Shown here piece after piece: positions 20,626 through 30,200 of a stretch of 64,000 nt of DNA. The position numbers and the translations under genes were made by a program. Under the pieces are notes generated by a model. The model had not been told where the DNA came from and searched no databases. It saw only the letters and a list, made by a program, of their open reading frames with translations. The first letter of the stretch is position 1; every line of letters starts with the position of its first letter. This DNA is from Idiomarina aminovorans (GTDB taxonomy: Bacteria > Pseudomonadota > Gammaproteobacteria > Enterobacterales > Alteromonadaceae): contig NZ_JAKNDA010000004.1 in the NCBI RefSeq assembly GCF_023155095.1, positions 1-64,000 on the forward strand, read 5' to 3'.

Positions 20626-21849
20626 CTACCAGAAGCCAAATGCAGACCCCAGGCTTCTGCCACTGAGCACCACAGAAATTAAGAAAATGATTGCAGCAAG
20701 CACATTTTGCAACAGCGAGTTACGATACTTGCCCAACATAGAACTCTGACAAAGCCACCAGAGAAAACCGACAATCACAGGCAGCAAAATACCATTAGCA
20801 ACCTGAGCAAACCAAATAACGGTTACCGGCTTTATGCCAACACTGGAGATAGTGATACCTATCACCAAAATCGACAGCCAGACCATTCTGAAAGCCTTGC
20901 TGCGTAAACTAACCGACCAGCCCATAATACCGCATAACGCATAAGCACTCGCTAAAGGCGCTGTGGTTGCAGACGAAATCCCCGCCGCAAACAGCCCTAT
21001 TGCCATTAAATAAGTGGCTCCATCGCCGAACAAAGGACGAAGAGATTCGGCCAGATCTCCAGCGCTTTCGATCGCTACTTGCTGACCAAAAAACGCCGAT
21101 GCTGCAGTGGCAACAATCGCCATGGAAATTAAGCCACCAAAAGGTATCGACAGAAAAAGGTCGCGACGAGCTGCGGGAAGTTCTTCCGGCGACTGCCACT
21201 TTTTAGAAACACTGGAAGCATGCAGGAAAATATTGTAAGGAACGACCGTAGTACCAATTAGAGCAACTACCGTTAATGTCGCCCCGGTAGGCATTGAAAA
21301 CCCGAAAGTACCTTTAAATAGGGCACTCCAGTCAGGGTCTGTTAACAGGAACGTCCCGATAAAAGCCACACTCATTAGCAAAACCATTCCAATGAGAGCC
21401 TTTTCTATAACCCGCGCATTACCTGACCAGAGAATCAGTAACGCAATAATACCAATGACAAGAGCCCAGGCATTACTCAACACGTCATCAAGTATTGGTA
21501 TTGAGCCAACGAGTTCGCTTGCGCCTAAACTTGCACCAGACAGGTTTCCTCCCTGGTAGACGCTATTACCAATAGCAATAGCGCTAAAAATAAGTATGAG
21601 CGCCAGCCACCTAAGCCACCCTGAGGTTAAATTATTACGAATATTCTCGCCAAGCCCGGCCTGTGTTACTAAGCCAATACGGGCGGACATTTCCTGGAGA
21701 ATGACACAGGCAATAATAGAAAATAATAACGCCCACAGCAGCGCATAGCCAAAATCAGCACCCGCCAGCGACGCTGTAACTACCGTGCCAGGACCAATAA
21801 AAGCTGCGGCAACTAAGGCTCCCGGACCAAACTGCGATAACTTAGACAC
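20626..21849 (-). CDS. Nramp-family divalent metal transporter homologue, atypical site
   Basis: A 407-residue inner-membrane protein with about 11 hydrophobic segments and the overall Nramp (SLC11, MntH) pattern. In TM1, where MntH has the metal-binding DPGN, this protein has GPGTVVTAS. In TM6, where MntH has MPHN, it has VPYNIFLHASS. Both aspartate and asparagine of the first motif are therefore missing, as is the TM6 methionine that prefers soft metals. It may carry a different ion, possibly Mg2+ or a non-metal substrate, or be uncoupled. Divergent from the acyl-CoA transferase gene. No MntR or Fur site was recognised upstream. Confidence 0.8.
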   Translation of the reverse strand: MSKLSQFGPGALVAAAFIGPGTVVTASLAGADFGYALLWALLFSIIACVILQEMSARIGLVTQAGLGENIRNNLTSGWLRWLALILIFSAIAIGNSVYQGGNLSGASLGASELVGSIPILDDVLSNAWALVIGIIALLILWSGNARVIEKALIGMVLLMSVAFIGTFLLTDPDWSALFKGTFGFSMPTGATLTVVALIGTTVVPYNIFLHASSVSKKWQSPEELPAARRDLFLSIPFGGLISMAIVATAASAFFGQQVAIESAGDLAESLRPLFGDGATYLMAIGLFAAGISSATTAPLASAYALCGIMGWSVSLRSKAFRMVWLSILVIGITISSVGIKPVTVIWFAQVANGILLPVIVGFLWWLCQSSMLGKYRNSLLQNVLAAIIFLISVVLSGRSLGSAFGFW

Positions 21850-21950
21850 GATTACCTCGACTTATTAGCCCATTCAGTGATGAATTAACGACCGAGTCTA
21901 TCTCAATTACAATGATTGCACAAAACCAAGCTCTGAGGTAAAACAAACGT

Positions 21951-23792
21951 ATGACAACGGCAAAGTTAGACTGGTCAAAAATACTAAAGTCGGGACAAAG
22001 AATTTTTATTGGCTCCCACGCAGCCGTGCCAACGGCTCTAATCGATGACCTGATAGCAAACTCTCACGACCTGCACGATATTGAAATTGTGCAGCTAATG
22101 ACGCTGTCCGATAACAAATGGGCGGGTCCGCAATATCAGCAGCTATTTAAAGTAAATACCTTTTTTATTGGTGGCGATACGGTAAGAACAGCGGTTAATG
22201 AAGGGCGGGCCGATTACACCCCCAGCTTTATATCCGATATTCCTAACCTTTTTAACAATGGCATTTTGCCGCTGGACGCGGCTTTAATCATGGTCGGCCC
22301 CGCCGATAAATATGGCTACCACTCTATGGGGGTTTCAGTGGATGTGGTGGCGGCAGCGGCTAAGTCGGCTAATACCGTTATTGCGCAGGTAAACCCCAAT
22401 ATGCCGGTTACTTACGGGCAATCCTTTTTGCATACCAATCAAATTAATCACTTTTGGGAACATGCTGCTCCACTGCCGGAATTACCGCCGCCAAGTCTGG
22501 AAAACAGTAAAATTATTGAGCGTATTGGCCAATATATTGCGTTATTAGTTGAAAATGGCTCCACGCTTCAAATTGGTATTGGTACGATTTGTGCAGCAGC
22601 ACTGCGTTATTTGAGTAACCATAAAGATCTCGGCATTCACAGCGAACTTATTACAGATGACGTGATGCACTTAATGCTAAAAGGCGTTATTAATAACCGA
22701 AAAAAAACCTTCCATCCCAATAAAATTGTCACCAGCTTCTGTATGGGGTCAAAAGCTCTCTATGACTTTGTCGACCACAACCCTCATGTTGGTTTTTATC
22801 CGAGTGAATATGTCAACTCTCCCGCCAATGTTGCTCGCAACGACAAGCTGGTAGCCATTAACAGTGCTATTGAAGTCGACTTAACCGGACAGGTTGTTTC
22901 AGATTCCATTGGTCATCAATTTTACAGTGGCATTGGCGGGCAAGTGGATTTCAGCCGTGGAGCTTCTTTAAGTAAAGGCGGAAAACCGGTTATTGCCTTG
23001 CCATCAACCACCGAGGACGGCAAAGTTTCACGTATTGTTCCTTTTATTCGCGAAGGAGCCGGCGTGGTAATCTCTCGCGGACACGTACATTACGTTGTCA
23101 CTGAATTTGGAGTGGCTTCGCTGCGTGGCAAAAGTATCCGAGAAAGAGCTCTGGAATTAATTCGGGTTGCACACCCTAAGTTTCGTAGTCATTTATTACA
23201 GGAAGTTCGTAAACATTATTGGGTTCCGCACTATCAGCAGCAAACACCGGTTGATGTGCCAGAGCTTGGCGAAATAGGCTTTAAAAAGCTGACCATCAAT
23301 AATGAATCTTTTGATTTAAGGCCGCTTTACCCGTCAGACGAAAGACGACTGCAGGAATTTTTCTATTCTCATACCAAAGAGACCCTGCAGTTACGTTATA
23401 ACGCCGTGCCCACAACCATGACCCGGGAAAAGTCCTGTAACCTGGTCAGTATTGATCAGTCTAAAGATTTAGCCTTGTGCATTGTCCATCAAAAGGGCTC
23501 GGCGGTTCAGATTCAGGCTGTCGGGCGTTATTACTTTATTGAATCTGAAAACAGCTGCGAAGTCGCTTTTGTTACCCGTGAGAAATATCAAGGCCGCGGT
23601 ATGGCGGGAGTGCTGTTAGATGAAATGATCCGCATTGCCGAAGAAAGAGGATTAAATAGTATGCAGGCTTATGTGTTAGCCGCCAATAAGCCCATGCTCA
23701 ACGTGTTCGAACGCGGCGGTTTCAAACGCCTTCCCGGCGAAGACCCCAGCGACGTATTACTCAAGCTTGAACTTAAAGAAGGCGCTCAATAA
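21951..23792 (+). CDS. Acetyl-CoA hydrolase/CoA-transferase fused to GNAT acetyltransferase
   Basis: A 613-residue fusion. Residues about 1-435 form an acetyl-CoA hydrolase/transferase (Cat1 or 4-hydroxybutyrate CoA-transferase type). It has the catalytic glutamate region NSAIEVDLTGQV, the SGIGGQVDFSRGASLSKGGK stretch and the C-terminal VTEFGVASLRGKSIRERAL. Residues about 455-610 form a GNAT domain with the acetyl-CoA-binding motif REKYQGRGMAGVLLDEM. The GNAT part resembles that of Pat-type protein acetyltransferases, which are fused to an NDP-forming acyl-CoA synthetase instead. Ribosome binding site GAGGTAA. It is 3 bp ahead of a deacetylase gene, so the two are co-expressed. Confidence 0.88.
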   Translation: MTTAKLDWSKILKSGQRIFIGSHAAVPTALIDDLIANSHDLHDIEIVQLMTLSDNKWAGPQYQQLFKVNTFFIGGDTVRTAVNEGRADYTPSFISDIPNLFNNGILPLDAALIMVGPADKYGYHSMGVSVDVVAAAAKSANTVIAQVNPNMPVTYGQSFLHTNQINHFWEHAAPLPELPPPSLENSKIIERIGQYIALLVENGSTLQIGIGTICAAALRYLSNHKDLGIHSELITDDVMHLMLKGVINNRKKTFHPNKIVTSFCMGSKALYDFVDHNPHVGFYPSEYVNSPANVARNDKLVAINSAIEVDLTGQVVSDSIGHQFYSGIGGQVDFSRGASLSKGGKPVIALPSTTEDGKVSRIVPFIREGAGVVISRGHVHYVVTEFGVASLRGKSIRERALELIRVAHPKFRSHLLQEVRKHYWVPHYQQQTPVDVPELGEIGFKKLTINNESFDLRPLYPSDERRLQEFFYSHTKETLQLRYNAVPTTMTREKSCNLVSIDQSKDLALCIVHQKGSAVQIQAVGRYYFIESENSCEVAFVTREKYQGRGMAGVLLDEMIRIAEERGLNSMQAYVLAANKPMLNVFERGGFKRLPGEDPSDVLLKLELKEGAQ

Positions 23793-23795
23793 TTT

Positions 23796-24713
23796 ATGTC
23801 TATCGTTGTTTTTGGTCACTCTGACTGCCTCAATCATATTCCCGACGAACAACACCCGGAGTGTCCGGCTCGTATTACAGCAATTAACGATCAGCTCATT
23901 CGCTCGGGTCTGGACTTCGTTCTGGTCAAAAAGGAAGCCACTGAAGCCCCATTAACCGCTCTTTACAAAGCTCACACAAAAGCACACGTGGACTTTATCT
24001 TTTCAGAAATTCCGGAGTACGACCACGAATGGATTGACCCGGATACCTTAGTCACGCCCGGCAGTAAAGCCGCAGCACTTAAAGCAGCCGGAGCCGCTAT
24101 CAATGCTGTTGATGATGTCATGACAACACTCAATAAACAGGCTTTCTGCGCCGTCCGCCCGCCCGGACATCACGCGACCCGGGACAAAGCCATGGGGTTT
24201 TGCTTGTTCAATAACATTGCCATTGCCGCTTACCACGCTCTGGAAACATACGGACTTGAACGCGTTGCCATTGTCGACTTTGACGTACACCACGGCAACG
24301 GCACGGAAGACATTGTGCAGGGCGACGATCGCATTTTATTTTGCTCTTCTTTTCAGCAGGCTTTTTACCCTTTTACCGGTGAAGACACCAGCGCCGGCAA
24401 TATCCACAACGTGCCGCTTCCCGCCGGGTGCAAAGGCCCCCAATGGCAGGAAGCTGTCAACGAACACTGGTTTAATGCGTTAGATGAATTTGCCCCTCAG
24501 CTGATACTAGTTTCCGCAGGCTTTGACGGGCACGCAGAAGACGACATGTCACAGTTCCTGCTGAAAGAAGAAGACTATCACTGGATAAGCCTCAAACTGA
24601 AAGAACTGGCCGACAAACATTGCGACGGCCGTATCGTATCTTGCCTGGAAGGTGGGTATAATCTCAGCGCGCTCGGCCGAAGTGTGGTCGCACACCTAAA
24701 AGGTATTCTCTAA
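23796..24713 (+). CDS. Histone deacetylase-family (AcuC/HDAC-like) amidohydrolase
   Basis: A zinc-dependent deacetylase, class II-like. The 305 residues include HPECPARI (substrate loop), RPPGHHA with the catalytic pair His125-His126, GFCLFNNIAIAA, and metal ligands Asp163 and His165 in DFDVHHGNGT, plus the third Asp in SAGFDGHAED. All catalytic residues are present. Possible substrates are acetyl-lysine in proteins, acetylpolyamines or other acetamides. Its place right behind the CoA-transferase/GNAT gene suggests it reverses that enzyme's acetylation, as AcuC does for AcuA in Bacillus. That is inference. Confidence 0.92.
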   Translation: MSIVVFGHSDCLNHIPDEQHPECPARITAINDQLIRSGLDFVLVKKEATEAPLTALYKAHTKAHVDFIFSEIPEYDHEWIDPDTLVTPGSKAAALKAAGAAINAVDDVMTTLNKQAFCAVRPPGHHATRDKAMGFCLFNNIAIAAYHALETYGLERVAIVDFDVHHGNGTEDIVQGDDRILFCSSFQQAFYPFTGEDTSAGNIHNVPLPAGCKGPQWQEAVNEHWFNALDEFAPQLILVSAGFDGHAEDDMSQFLLKEEDYHWISLKLKELADKHCDGRIVSCLEGGYNLSALGRSVVAHLKGIL

Positions 24714-24734
24714 AATTATAAGTGGTGAGTCACT

Positions 24735-25010
24735 ATGGGATTAGTTTTAAAGCTCGTTGCTAACTTTACCGTTCCTTTGTGTGCCACCGTTCATCTGGCC
24801 GGCTCGACCATTACTATAGTTAGCGGCGCCGTAATGTCGGCGGTGGGTCTGTTGGGATCTATGTTGGGCTTTGGCGAAACGGCGGTCGCTTTAATGATTG
24901 CGCTTTACATGGCACAAGACAGCTTCGGAACCGCCTGTAATATTACCGGTGATGGTGCAATAGCCATGTTTGTAGATAGCTCGAAAGAGAGTGAACAAAC
25001 GACGAATTAA
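24735..25010 (+). pseudogene. Remnant of an SLC1 (dicarboxylate/amino acid:cation) symporter
   Basis: A 91-residue frame containing only C-terminal pieces of an SLC1-family symporter. VPLCATVHLAGSTITI corresponds to the TM7 motif (usually ATINMDGT) and QDSFGTACNITGDGAIA to the TM8 motif (usually NVTGD). The two motifs are about 50 residues apart instead of about 85, so the segment around hairpin HP2 is also deleted, and all of TM1-6 is missing. It has an ATG and lies 21 bp after the deacetylase gene, so it may still be translated. It cannot form a normal transporter. Confidence 0.7.
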
Positions 25011-25067
25011 GGCATTTGGTCGCTGGTACGTATTAAACTCAGTTTAAGCGTGCTAGCGATTAAGAAT

Positions 25068-25143
25068 TGGAGCGGGAAACGAGATTCGAACTCGCGACCC
25101 CAACCTTGGCAAGGTTGTGCTCTACCAGCTGAGCTATTCCCGC
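25068..25143 (-). tRNA. tRNA-Gly (GCC), downstream copy
   Basis: On the minus strand a full 76-nt tRNA: acceptor GCGGGAA pairing with TTCCCGC, D-arm AGCTCAGCTGGTAGAGC, anticodon arm CAACC-TTGCCAA-GGTTG with anticodon GCC, T-arm with GTTCGAATC, and an encoded CCA end. It is identical to the copy 40 bp upstream (25184-25259) and co-transcribed with it. Between this gene and the SLC1 remnant (25011-25067) I see nothing certain. Confidence 0.97.
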
Positions 25144-25183
25144 GTATTAGTAATTTTTGCAGTATTTCTGGAAAGTCTGACGT

Positions 25184-25259
25184 TGGAGCGGGAAACGAGA
25201 TTCGAACTCGCGACCCCAACCTTGGCAAGGTTGTGCTCTACCAGCTGAGCTATTCCCGC
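25184..25259 (-). tRNA. tRNA-Gly (GCC), promoter-proximal copy
   Basis: Identical in sequence to the tRNA at 25068-25143: 76 nt with encoded CCA, anticodon GCC, complete cloverleaf. First of the tandem pair on the minus strand, just downstream of a strong promoter. Confidence 0.97.
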
Positions 25260-25277
25260 TTCGTCAGTGCGGCGTGT

Positions 25278-25305
25278 ATTCTACCCATTACGCCGCATTC
25301 GTCAA
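25278..25305 (-). promoter_or_regulatory. Promoter of the tRNA-Gly pair
   Basis: On the minus strand: -35 TTGACG (25300-25305), a 16-bp spacer, -10 TAGAAT (25278-25283), then ACACGCCGC. Both hexamers and the spacer length match those of the rRNA proximal promoter at 311-338. The GC-rich start region suggests stringent control. Confidence 0.85.
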
Positions 25306-25356
25306 TGAATTTTCGGAAAAACCTCTTTATTTGTCTAACATTTCGTCAGTTTTATA

Positions 25357-26889
25357 TCACGATTGCTCTTCGTACATCGCCTTTGCCGTTTGAGGACCGG
25401 TCCAAAGAGTGGGTAATATAACCAGCGATACCGGTAATGCAGTAATAACGATAAACTGCTGCAGCACGCTAATTTGCCCCGCGCCCATATAAAGCAGTAC
25501 CGCCGCCATAATCGCCATAGCACCGCCCCAGAAAACACGCACCCATGGCTGCGGCTCATCATGCCCGGCGCCAACCATTGCAATAGAATAACTCATCGAG
25601 TCACCAGTAGTGGCTACGAATATCGTTGTTAACAATAAAATAGCCGCAGCCATTATTTTTCCGCCAGGTAAGGCTTGCGCCACAGTTAAGGTCGCAACAT
25701 CAAACCGGAAGTTTGCCAGTGGCTCAGTCAGGTCAAACACTCCCTGCATCTGATAAAAAATGCCGGAGCCACCGAGTAACGTAAACCAGATGGTTGTCGC
25801 AATAGGAGCGATAACAGCCACAGAGATAACCATTTGTCGAATTGTCCGCCCCTGCGAGATACGTGCTACAAATACCGCCATCAAGGGCGTGTAACCAATA
25901 AACCAGGCAAAAAAGAACACTGTCCACCACTTCATCCACCAGTCTGGTGCTGTGTTCGTTGTCATTGTCGCCATTTCAAAGAATGAACCAATATACTGTC
26001 CCATTCCCTGCAAGTAGCTATTCGCTAAAAATAATGTTGGTCCAAAAATAACGATAACAGCAGCAATTGCTATGGCTAAAAAGACATTCATTCTGCTAAG
26101 AAACTGAATACCTTTGTGAAGGCCGGTTAACGCTGAAATCATGTAAATGGCGGCAAGGCACAACAGAATAATAAGCTGTAACGCAAAGCCGTCGGTTGCA
26201 CCAAACAACTCACTCAGTCCGAAACTGACTTGCGTTGCCAGAAAACCAATGGGACCAACGGTTCCGGCCACCACGGCGATAACGCAACAGGCGTCAACAA
26301 TACTACCCAATACGCCTTTTAGTGCCCGTTCACCGAATACCGGGTATAACAACGTGCGTGGTTGAAGAGGTTTACCTTTAACGTAATGCGAGTAGGACAG
26401 CACAATGGCAGATAACGACCCCAAAACAGCCCAGGCTAAAAACCCCCAGTGCATAAAGCTTTGCGCTAACGCGGGCGCAATAGCACTTTGACTGGCTGCA
26501 TCAGCTGAAGTCACCGGCGGTGTTACCAGAAAATGATAAACCGGCTCTCCTGCAGCAAAGAACACACCGCCGCCTGCAAGCAAGGTACACAGGATCATGG
26601 AAAGCCAACGGAACGTGCTTATTTCAGGTATCGACCTTGCACCAATTCTGGCTTTTCCGTAACGACTGAGAGCGGTACCTATAGCGATAAAAAACGTGAG
26701 TATTAACAGCAGTTGAAAGAAGGAACCAAAATACCTGGCGGTCCAGGCAAACCCTTTTTTTATTGCGGTTGCTGTTAGCGTTATGTCCCAAAGTGATAAA
26801 CCGAGGAATAAGACAATAAACCCCATCGTTAAAGCAAGTACGATAATATCGCCTACGCTTTTTTCTTTCGATACTTTCGTCGGTTCCAT
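25357..26889 (-). CDS. BCCT-family betaine/choline/carnitine transporter
   Basis: A 510-residue inner-membrane transporter with about 12 hydrophobic segments. The BCCT signature region is visible: DWWMKWWTVFFFAWFIGYTP followed by ARISQGRTIRQM, with the aromatic-rich TM8. Substrates of this family are compatible solutes such as glycine betaine, choline or carnitine, co-transported with Na+ or H+. In a marine bacterium osmoprotection is likely, but the exact substrate cannot be told. No regulatory C-terminal extension (as in BetP) is seen. Confidence 0.9.
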   Translation of the reverse strand: MEPTKVSKEKSVGDIIVLALTMGFIVLFLGLSLWDITLTATAIKKGFAWTARYFGSFFQLLLILTFFIAIGTALSRYGKARIGARSIPEISTFRWLSMILCTLLAGGGVFFAAGEPVYHFLVTPPVTSADAASQSAIAPALAQSFMHWGFLAWAVLGSLSAIVLSYSHYVKGKPLQPRTLLYPVFGERALKGVLGSIVDACCVIAVVAGTVGPIGFLATQVSFGLSELFGATDGFALQLIILLCLAAIYMISALTGLHKGIQFLSRMNVFLAIAIAAVIVIFGPTLFLANSYLQGMGQYIGSFFEMATMTTNTAPDWWMKWWTVFFFAWFIGYTPLMAVFVARISQGRTIRQMVISVAVIAPIATTIWFTLLGGSGIFYQMQGVFDLTEPLANFRFDVATLTVAQALPGGKIMAAAILLLTTIFVATTGDSMSYSIAMVGAGHDEPQPWVRVFWGGAMAIMAAVLLYMGAGQISVLQQFIVITALPVSLVILPTLWTGPQTAKAMYEEQS

Positions 26890-26928
26890 GTTATTCCCGC
26901 TTCGTTCAGTCTTAAGCCATAGTACCCA

Positions 26929-27480
26929 TTACAGCCTTAAAAAGTTTTCCCGGTAGTGCCGTAATTCCGCAACAGATTCACGAATATCGGCTAAAGCCTC
27001 ATGCGCACCGGACTTTTTAAAGCTATTCGCGACTTCCGGATTCCAGCGTTTAGCCAGCTCTTTTAATGTACTGACATCGAGGTTCCGGTAATGGAAAAAA
27101 GCTTCCAGCTCAGGCATATGTTTTGCTAAAAAACGACGATCCTGACAAATGCTGTTACCGCACATTGGTGATACACCAGCATCAATATGTTGCTTTAAAA
27201 ACTCAATAGTTTCTGCGGCCGCTTTGCGCTCGTTGTACTGGCTCTTTTTTACCCGCTCAACTAAACCCGAGCCGGTATGAGTTTTCACATTCCAGTCGTC
27301 CATTCTGGCCAGGTACTCTTGTGGCTGATGAACGGCAATAACAGGACCTTCGGCCAGAGTATTTAGCTGAGCATCGGTCACTATGGTGGCCACCTCAATA
27401 ATGTGATTATCTTCAGGCTCCAGGCCAGTCATTTCAAGGTCAATCCAAATTAAACGTTGTTTCTTATCGTCTTCAGTCAT
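26929..27480 (-). CDS. orn: Oligoribonuclease
   Basis: A 3'-5' exonuclease of the DEDD superfamily that degrades 2-5-nt RNAs and pGpG, so it also completes c-di-GMP breakdown. The 183 residues start with the first acidic motif [12 protein letters not shown] and end with the His-Asp motif [18 protein letters not shown]. Divergent from rsgA, as in E. coli. Confidence 0.97.
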   Translation of the reverse strand: MTEDDKKQRLIWIDLEMTGLEPEDNHIIEVATIVTDAQLNTLAEGPVIAVHQPQEYLARMDDWNVKTHTGSGLVERVKKSQYNERKAAAETIEFLKQHIDAGVSPMCGNSICQDRRFLAKHMPELEAFFHYRNLDVSTLKELAKRWNPEVANSFKKSGAHEALADIRESVAELRHYRENFLRL

Positions 27481-27549
27481 TACCCTGCTCTCTCAATACA
27501 ATTTGTTGTATGATAGCGTCATTTCCAGCACGACAACAGGTTAACAGGC

Positions 27550-28593
27550 TTGGTAAAACGCAGACGCCTGAACAAGGGCCAACAACGGCAAGTTTCAGTC
27601 AATCAGAAGAAGCGACTGAAAAACTCCGATATAGAATGGACTGACAGCCAGCTTAATCCGCCGGAGGCCGGTCGGGTTATCAGTCGGTTTGGGCAACATG
27701 CCGACATTCGGGACGAGCAGGGAAATACTTATCGTTGCCATATTCGAAGGGTTATCGGCAGCCTGGTCTGCGGCGACAGCGTACTTTGGTCGCGGGCTAC
27801 CGCCGAGCAACAGGGAATGCAGGGAGTGGTTGTGGCCGTGCAGGAACGTGAGAGTTTGCTTTCCCGCCCCGATTACTACGATGGTTTAAAACCGGTTGCC
27901 GCTAATATTGACCAAATTTTTATTATATCGAGTGTGCTGCCCAGCTTCTCTTCCCCTCTTATTGATCGTTATTTAATAGCTTGCGAAGATATGGGTATAG
28001 AGCCGGTTGTTGTACTGAACAAAGCCGACTTACTGCCGCAAATTGATGAGCATGAACGCCTTCATATTGAGCAACGCCTAAAAGACTATGAAAGCATCGG
28101 TTATAAGGTTCTTCAGGTCAGCAGTACAACGCAAAGGGGGCTCGATAGTTTACAGGACCTGCTAAAAGATAGTATTTCCATTGTTGTCGGTCAGTCTGGT
28201 GTGGGTAAATCCTCTTTGGTCAACCAGCTTTTACCCAATGTTAACGCCAATACGAATCTGGTGTCCGGCAATTCAGGGTTAGGCCAGCATACAACCACCG
28301 TAGCCACCTGGTATGATTTAAAGCAAGGCGGAGCACTGATTGACTCTCCCGGCATTCGGGAGTTCTCGTTGTGGCACCTTGAACCCGAACGAATTGCCCG
28401 CTGCTATGTGGAATTCCGCGATTATTTAGGCGGCTGCAAATTTCGCGACTGTAAGCACGCTGATGACCCCGGCTGTGCCTTGCAAGAAGCTGTCAGCAAC
28501 AATCAATTGCATGAATGGCGGCTTTCTAATTATCATCGCATTATAGAAACGATGAAAACACAAAAGCCCAGTCGGGCAACTCGAGGTAAATAA
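27550..28593 (+). CDS. rsgA: Ribosome small-subunit-dependent GTPase RsgA
   Basis: A late 30S assembly factor. The 347-residue protein has an N-terminal OB fold, a circularly permuted GTPase domain (NKADLL first, then [14 protein letters not shown] and DSPGIREF) and a C-terminal zinc knuckle ([16 protein letters not shown]). The start is a TTG at 27550, giving [15 protein letters not shown], which matches the family's basic start. It is 2 bp upstream of psd, a conserved pairing. Confidence 0.95.
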   Translation: MVKRRRLNKGQQRQVSVNQKKRLKNSDIEWTDSQLNPPEAGRVISRFGQHADIRDEQGNTYRCHIRRVIGSLVCGDSVLWSRATAEQQGMQGVVVAVQERESLLSRPDYYDGLKPVAANIDQIFIISSVLPSFSSPLIDRYLIACEDMGIEPVVVLNKADLLPQIDEHERLHIEQRLKDYESIGYKVLQVSSTTQRGLDSLQDLLKDSISIVVGQSGVGKSSLVNQLLPNVNANTNLVSGNSGLGQHTTTVATWYDLKQGGALIDSPGIREFSLWHLEPERIARCYVEFRDYLGGCKFRDCKHADDPGCALQEAVSNNQLHEWRLSNYHRIIETMKTQKPSRATRGK

Positions 28594-28595
28594 CT

Positions 28596-29474
28596 GTGGC
28601 CAAGACCGATAAAGTCAAAATTTTCTTCCAGCATGTCATGCCTAAGCATTTGATTTCCCGCTTGATGGGAAAGTTCGCTGCGGCACGTGCCGGATGGTTT
28701 ACTCAGCTGTTTATCCGCTGGTTTATCCGGCAGTACAAAATTGACATGAGTGAAGCCATTCACGAGTCACCTAAGGCTTATAAAACCTTTAATGAATTTT
28801 TTACCCGTCACTTAAAACCGGAACTAAGACCTTTAGAAACCCAAGATAGCGAGCTTGCACATCCTGTCGATGGCGCAGTCAGCCAGTTAGGTGATATTGA
28901 AGATGGCCGTATTTTTCAGGCAAAAGGCCACGATTATTCACTACAGGAATTGCTTGGTGGCGACGAAGAAGACGCCAAGCCTTTTGTTAAGGGTAAGTTT
29001 GCTACTATTTATCTGGCGCCGAAAGACTACCACCGCATTCACATGCCTTGTGACGGCGTTCTGAAAAAGATGATTTACGTGCCGGGTGATTTATATTCCG
29101 TTAACCCGTTAACAGCAGCCAATGTACCGAACTTGTTCGCCCGTAATGAGCGGGTTGTCGCTATTTTGGATACTGAATTCGGCCCCATGTCGATGGTTCT
29201 GGTTGGTGCAACTATCGTTGCCAGTATTGGTACGGTATGGTCAGGAACCGTAACGCCACCCACTGGTGGACGCATTCAGAGCTGGTCTTATCCCACCTCG
29301 GGGCACACCGCCATACACCTCAAAAAAGGTGAAGAAATGGGCCACTTTAAACTCGGCTCAACGGTGGTATTAACCTTTGCCGAAGATGCGATTGAATTTG
29401 ATGACGACCTTAAACCTCATTCCATCACCCGTATGGGCCAGGTTATGGCAGAAAGCAAAGAGAACGACGATTGA
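28596..29474 (+). CDS. psd: Phosphatidylserine decarboxylase proenzyme
   Basis: Makes phosphatidylethanolamine at the inner membrane. The 292-residue proenzyme cleaves itself at LGST (in [12 protein letters not shown], near residue 254), forming the pyruvoyl group on the new alpha-chain N terminus. Other conserved parts are [11 protein letters not shown] and [11 protein letters not shown]. The start is GTG. The gene lies between rsgA and a glycerophosphodiesterase, overlapping the latter by 4 bp. Confidence 0.97.
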   Translation: MAKTDKVKIFFQHVMPKHLISRLMGKFAAARAGWFTQLFIRWFIRQYKIDMSEAIHESPKAYKTFNEFFTRHLKPELRPLETQDSELAHPVDGAVSQLGDIEDGRIFQAKGHDYSLQELLGGDEEDAKPFVKGKFATIYLAPKDYHRIHMPCDGVLKKMIYVPGDLYSVNPLTAANVPNLFARNERVVAILDTEFGPMSMVLVGATIVASIGTVWSGTVTPPTGGRIQSWSYPTSGHTAIHLKKGEEMGHFKLGSTVVLTFAEDAIEFDDDLKPHSITRMGQVMAESKENDD

Positions 29475-30199
29475 TTTTATGGGCTCATCGAGGAGCCAGT
29501 TATGAGGCTCCGGAAAATACACTCGCCGCGTTTTCCCGCGCATTGGACAGCGGCGTGCACGGTATTGAACTCGACGTGTATGCTATTGACGGTGAGCGCT
29601 TTGTGTTCCACGACCGATATCTGGCGCGTCTGACCGCTACGCCGGGCAGATTAAAAGATTTAACCGCTGAACAGATCAAGCAGTTGAAAGTCTTTGGTCA
29701 GCAATCCATACCCACCTTACGCGAAGCACTGGCTCATATTAATGGTCATTGTCATGTGAACATTGAACTCAAAGGTGATGTCCCTACTCAGGAGTTACTG
29801 ACTGATATTGATTACGCATTGGAACACGCTAATTTCAAACCCGGGCAACTGTTAGTTTCGTCTTTTAATCATCATTGGTTAAAACGGCTTGAAAAGCGCC
29901 GGTCTGAGATTAAAATTGGCGCTTTGAGTGCCAGTTGCCCATTGAGTTATTGCTACTTTGCAGAAGAGTTACAAGCGTTTTCAGCTCACTTTGCCGTAGA
30001 CTTTGTGACACCGGAACTGGTTGAGGATGGTCACCAAAGAGGCTTACAGGTCTATGTCTATACTGTCGACGAGCACCATGATATTGAAGAACTGCACGCC
30101 ATGGGCGTAGACGGCATTTTCACAAACCACCCAAGCTACGCACAAAATGTCGTTGCCGGACTAACCACTACCGGCAACGAACCTATTTTGCATTATTAG
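29471..30199 (+). CDS. Glycerophosphodiester phosphodiesterase
   Basis: Hydrolyses glycerophosphodiesters to glycerol-3-phosphate and an alcohol. The 242-residue TIM-barrel shows the GDPD start [18 protein letters not shown], then [18 protein letters not shown] with metal-binding Glu and Asp, and NIELKGD. No signal peptide, so it is cytosolic and UgpQ-like. The TTG start overlaps the psd stop (TTGA), which ties it to phospholipid turnover. Confidence 0.92.
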   Translation: MILWAHRGASYEAPENTLAAFSRALDSGVHGIELDVYAIDGERFVFHDRYLARLTATPGRLKDLTAEQIKQLKVFGQQSIPTLREALAHINGHCHVNIELKGDVPTQELLTDIDYALEHANFKPGQLLVSSFNHHWLKRLEKRRSEIKIGALSASCPLSYCYFAEELQAFSAHFAVDFVTPELVEDGHQRGLQVYVYTVDEHHDIEELHAMGVDGIFTNHPSYAQNVVAGLTTTGNEPILHY

Positions 30200-30200
30200 C

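Noticed and set aside
25007-25421. Short frames on both strands across the tRNA-Gly pair
   Set aside because: They are translations of tRNA sequence; the repeated peptide reflects the duplicated tRNA genes.
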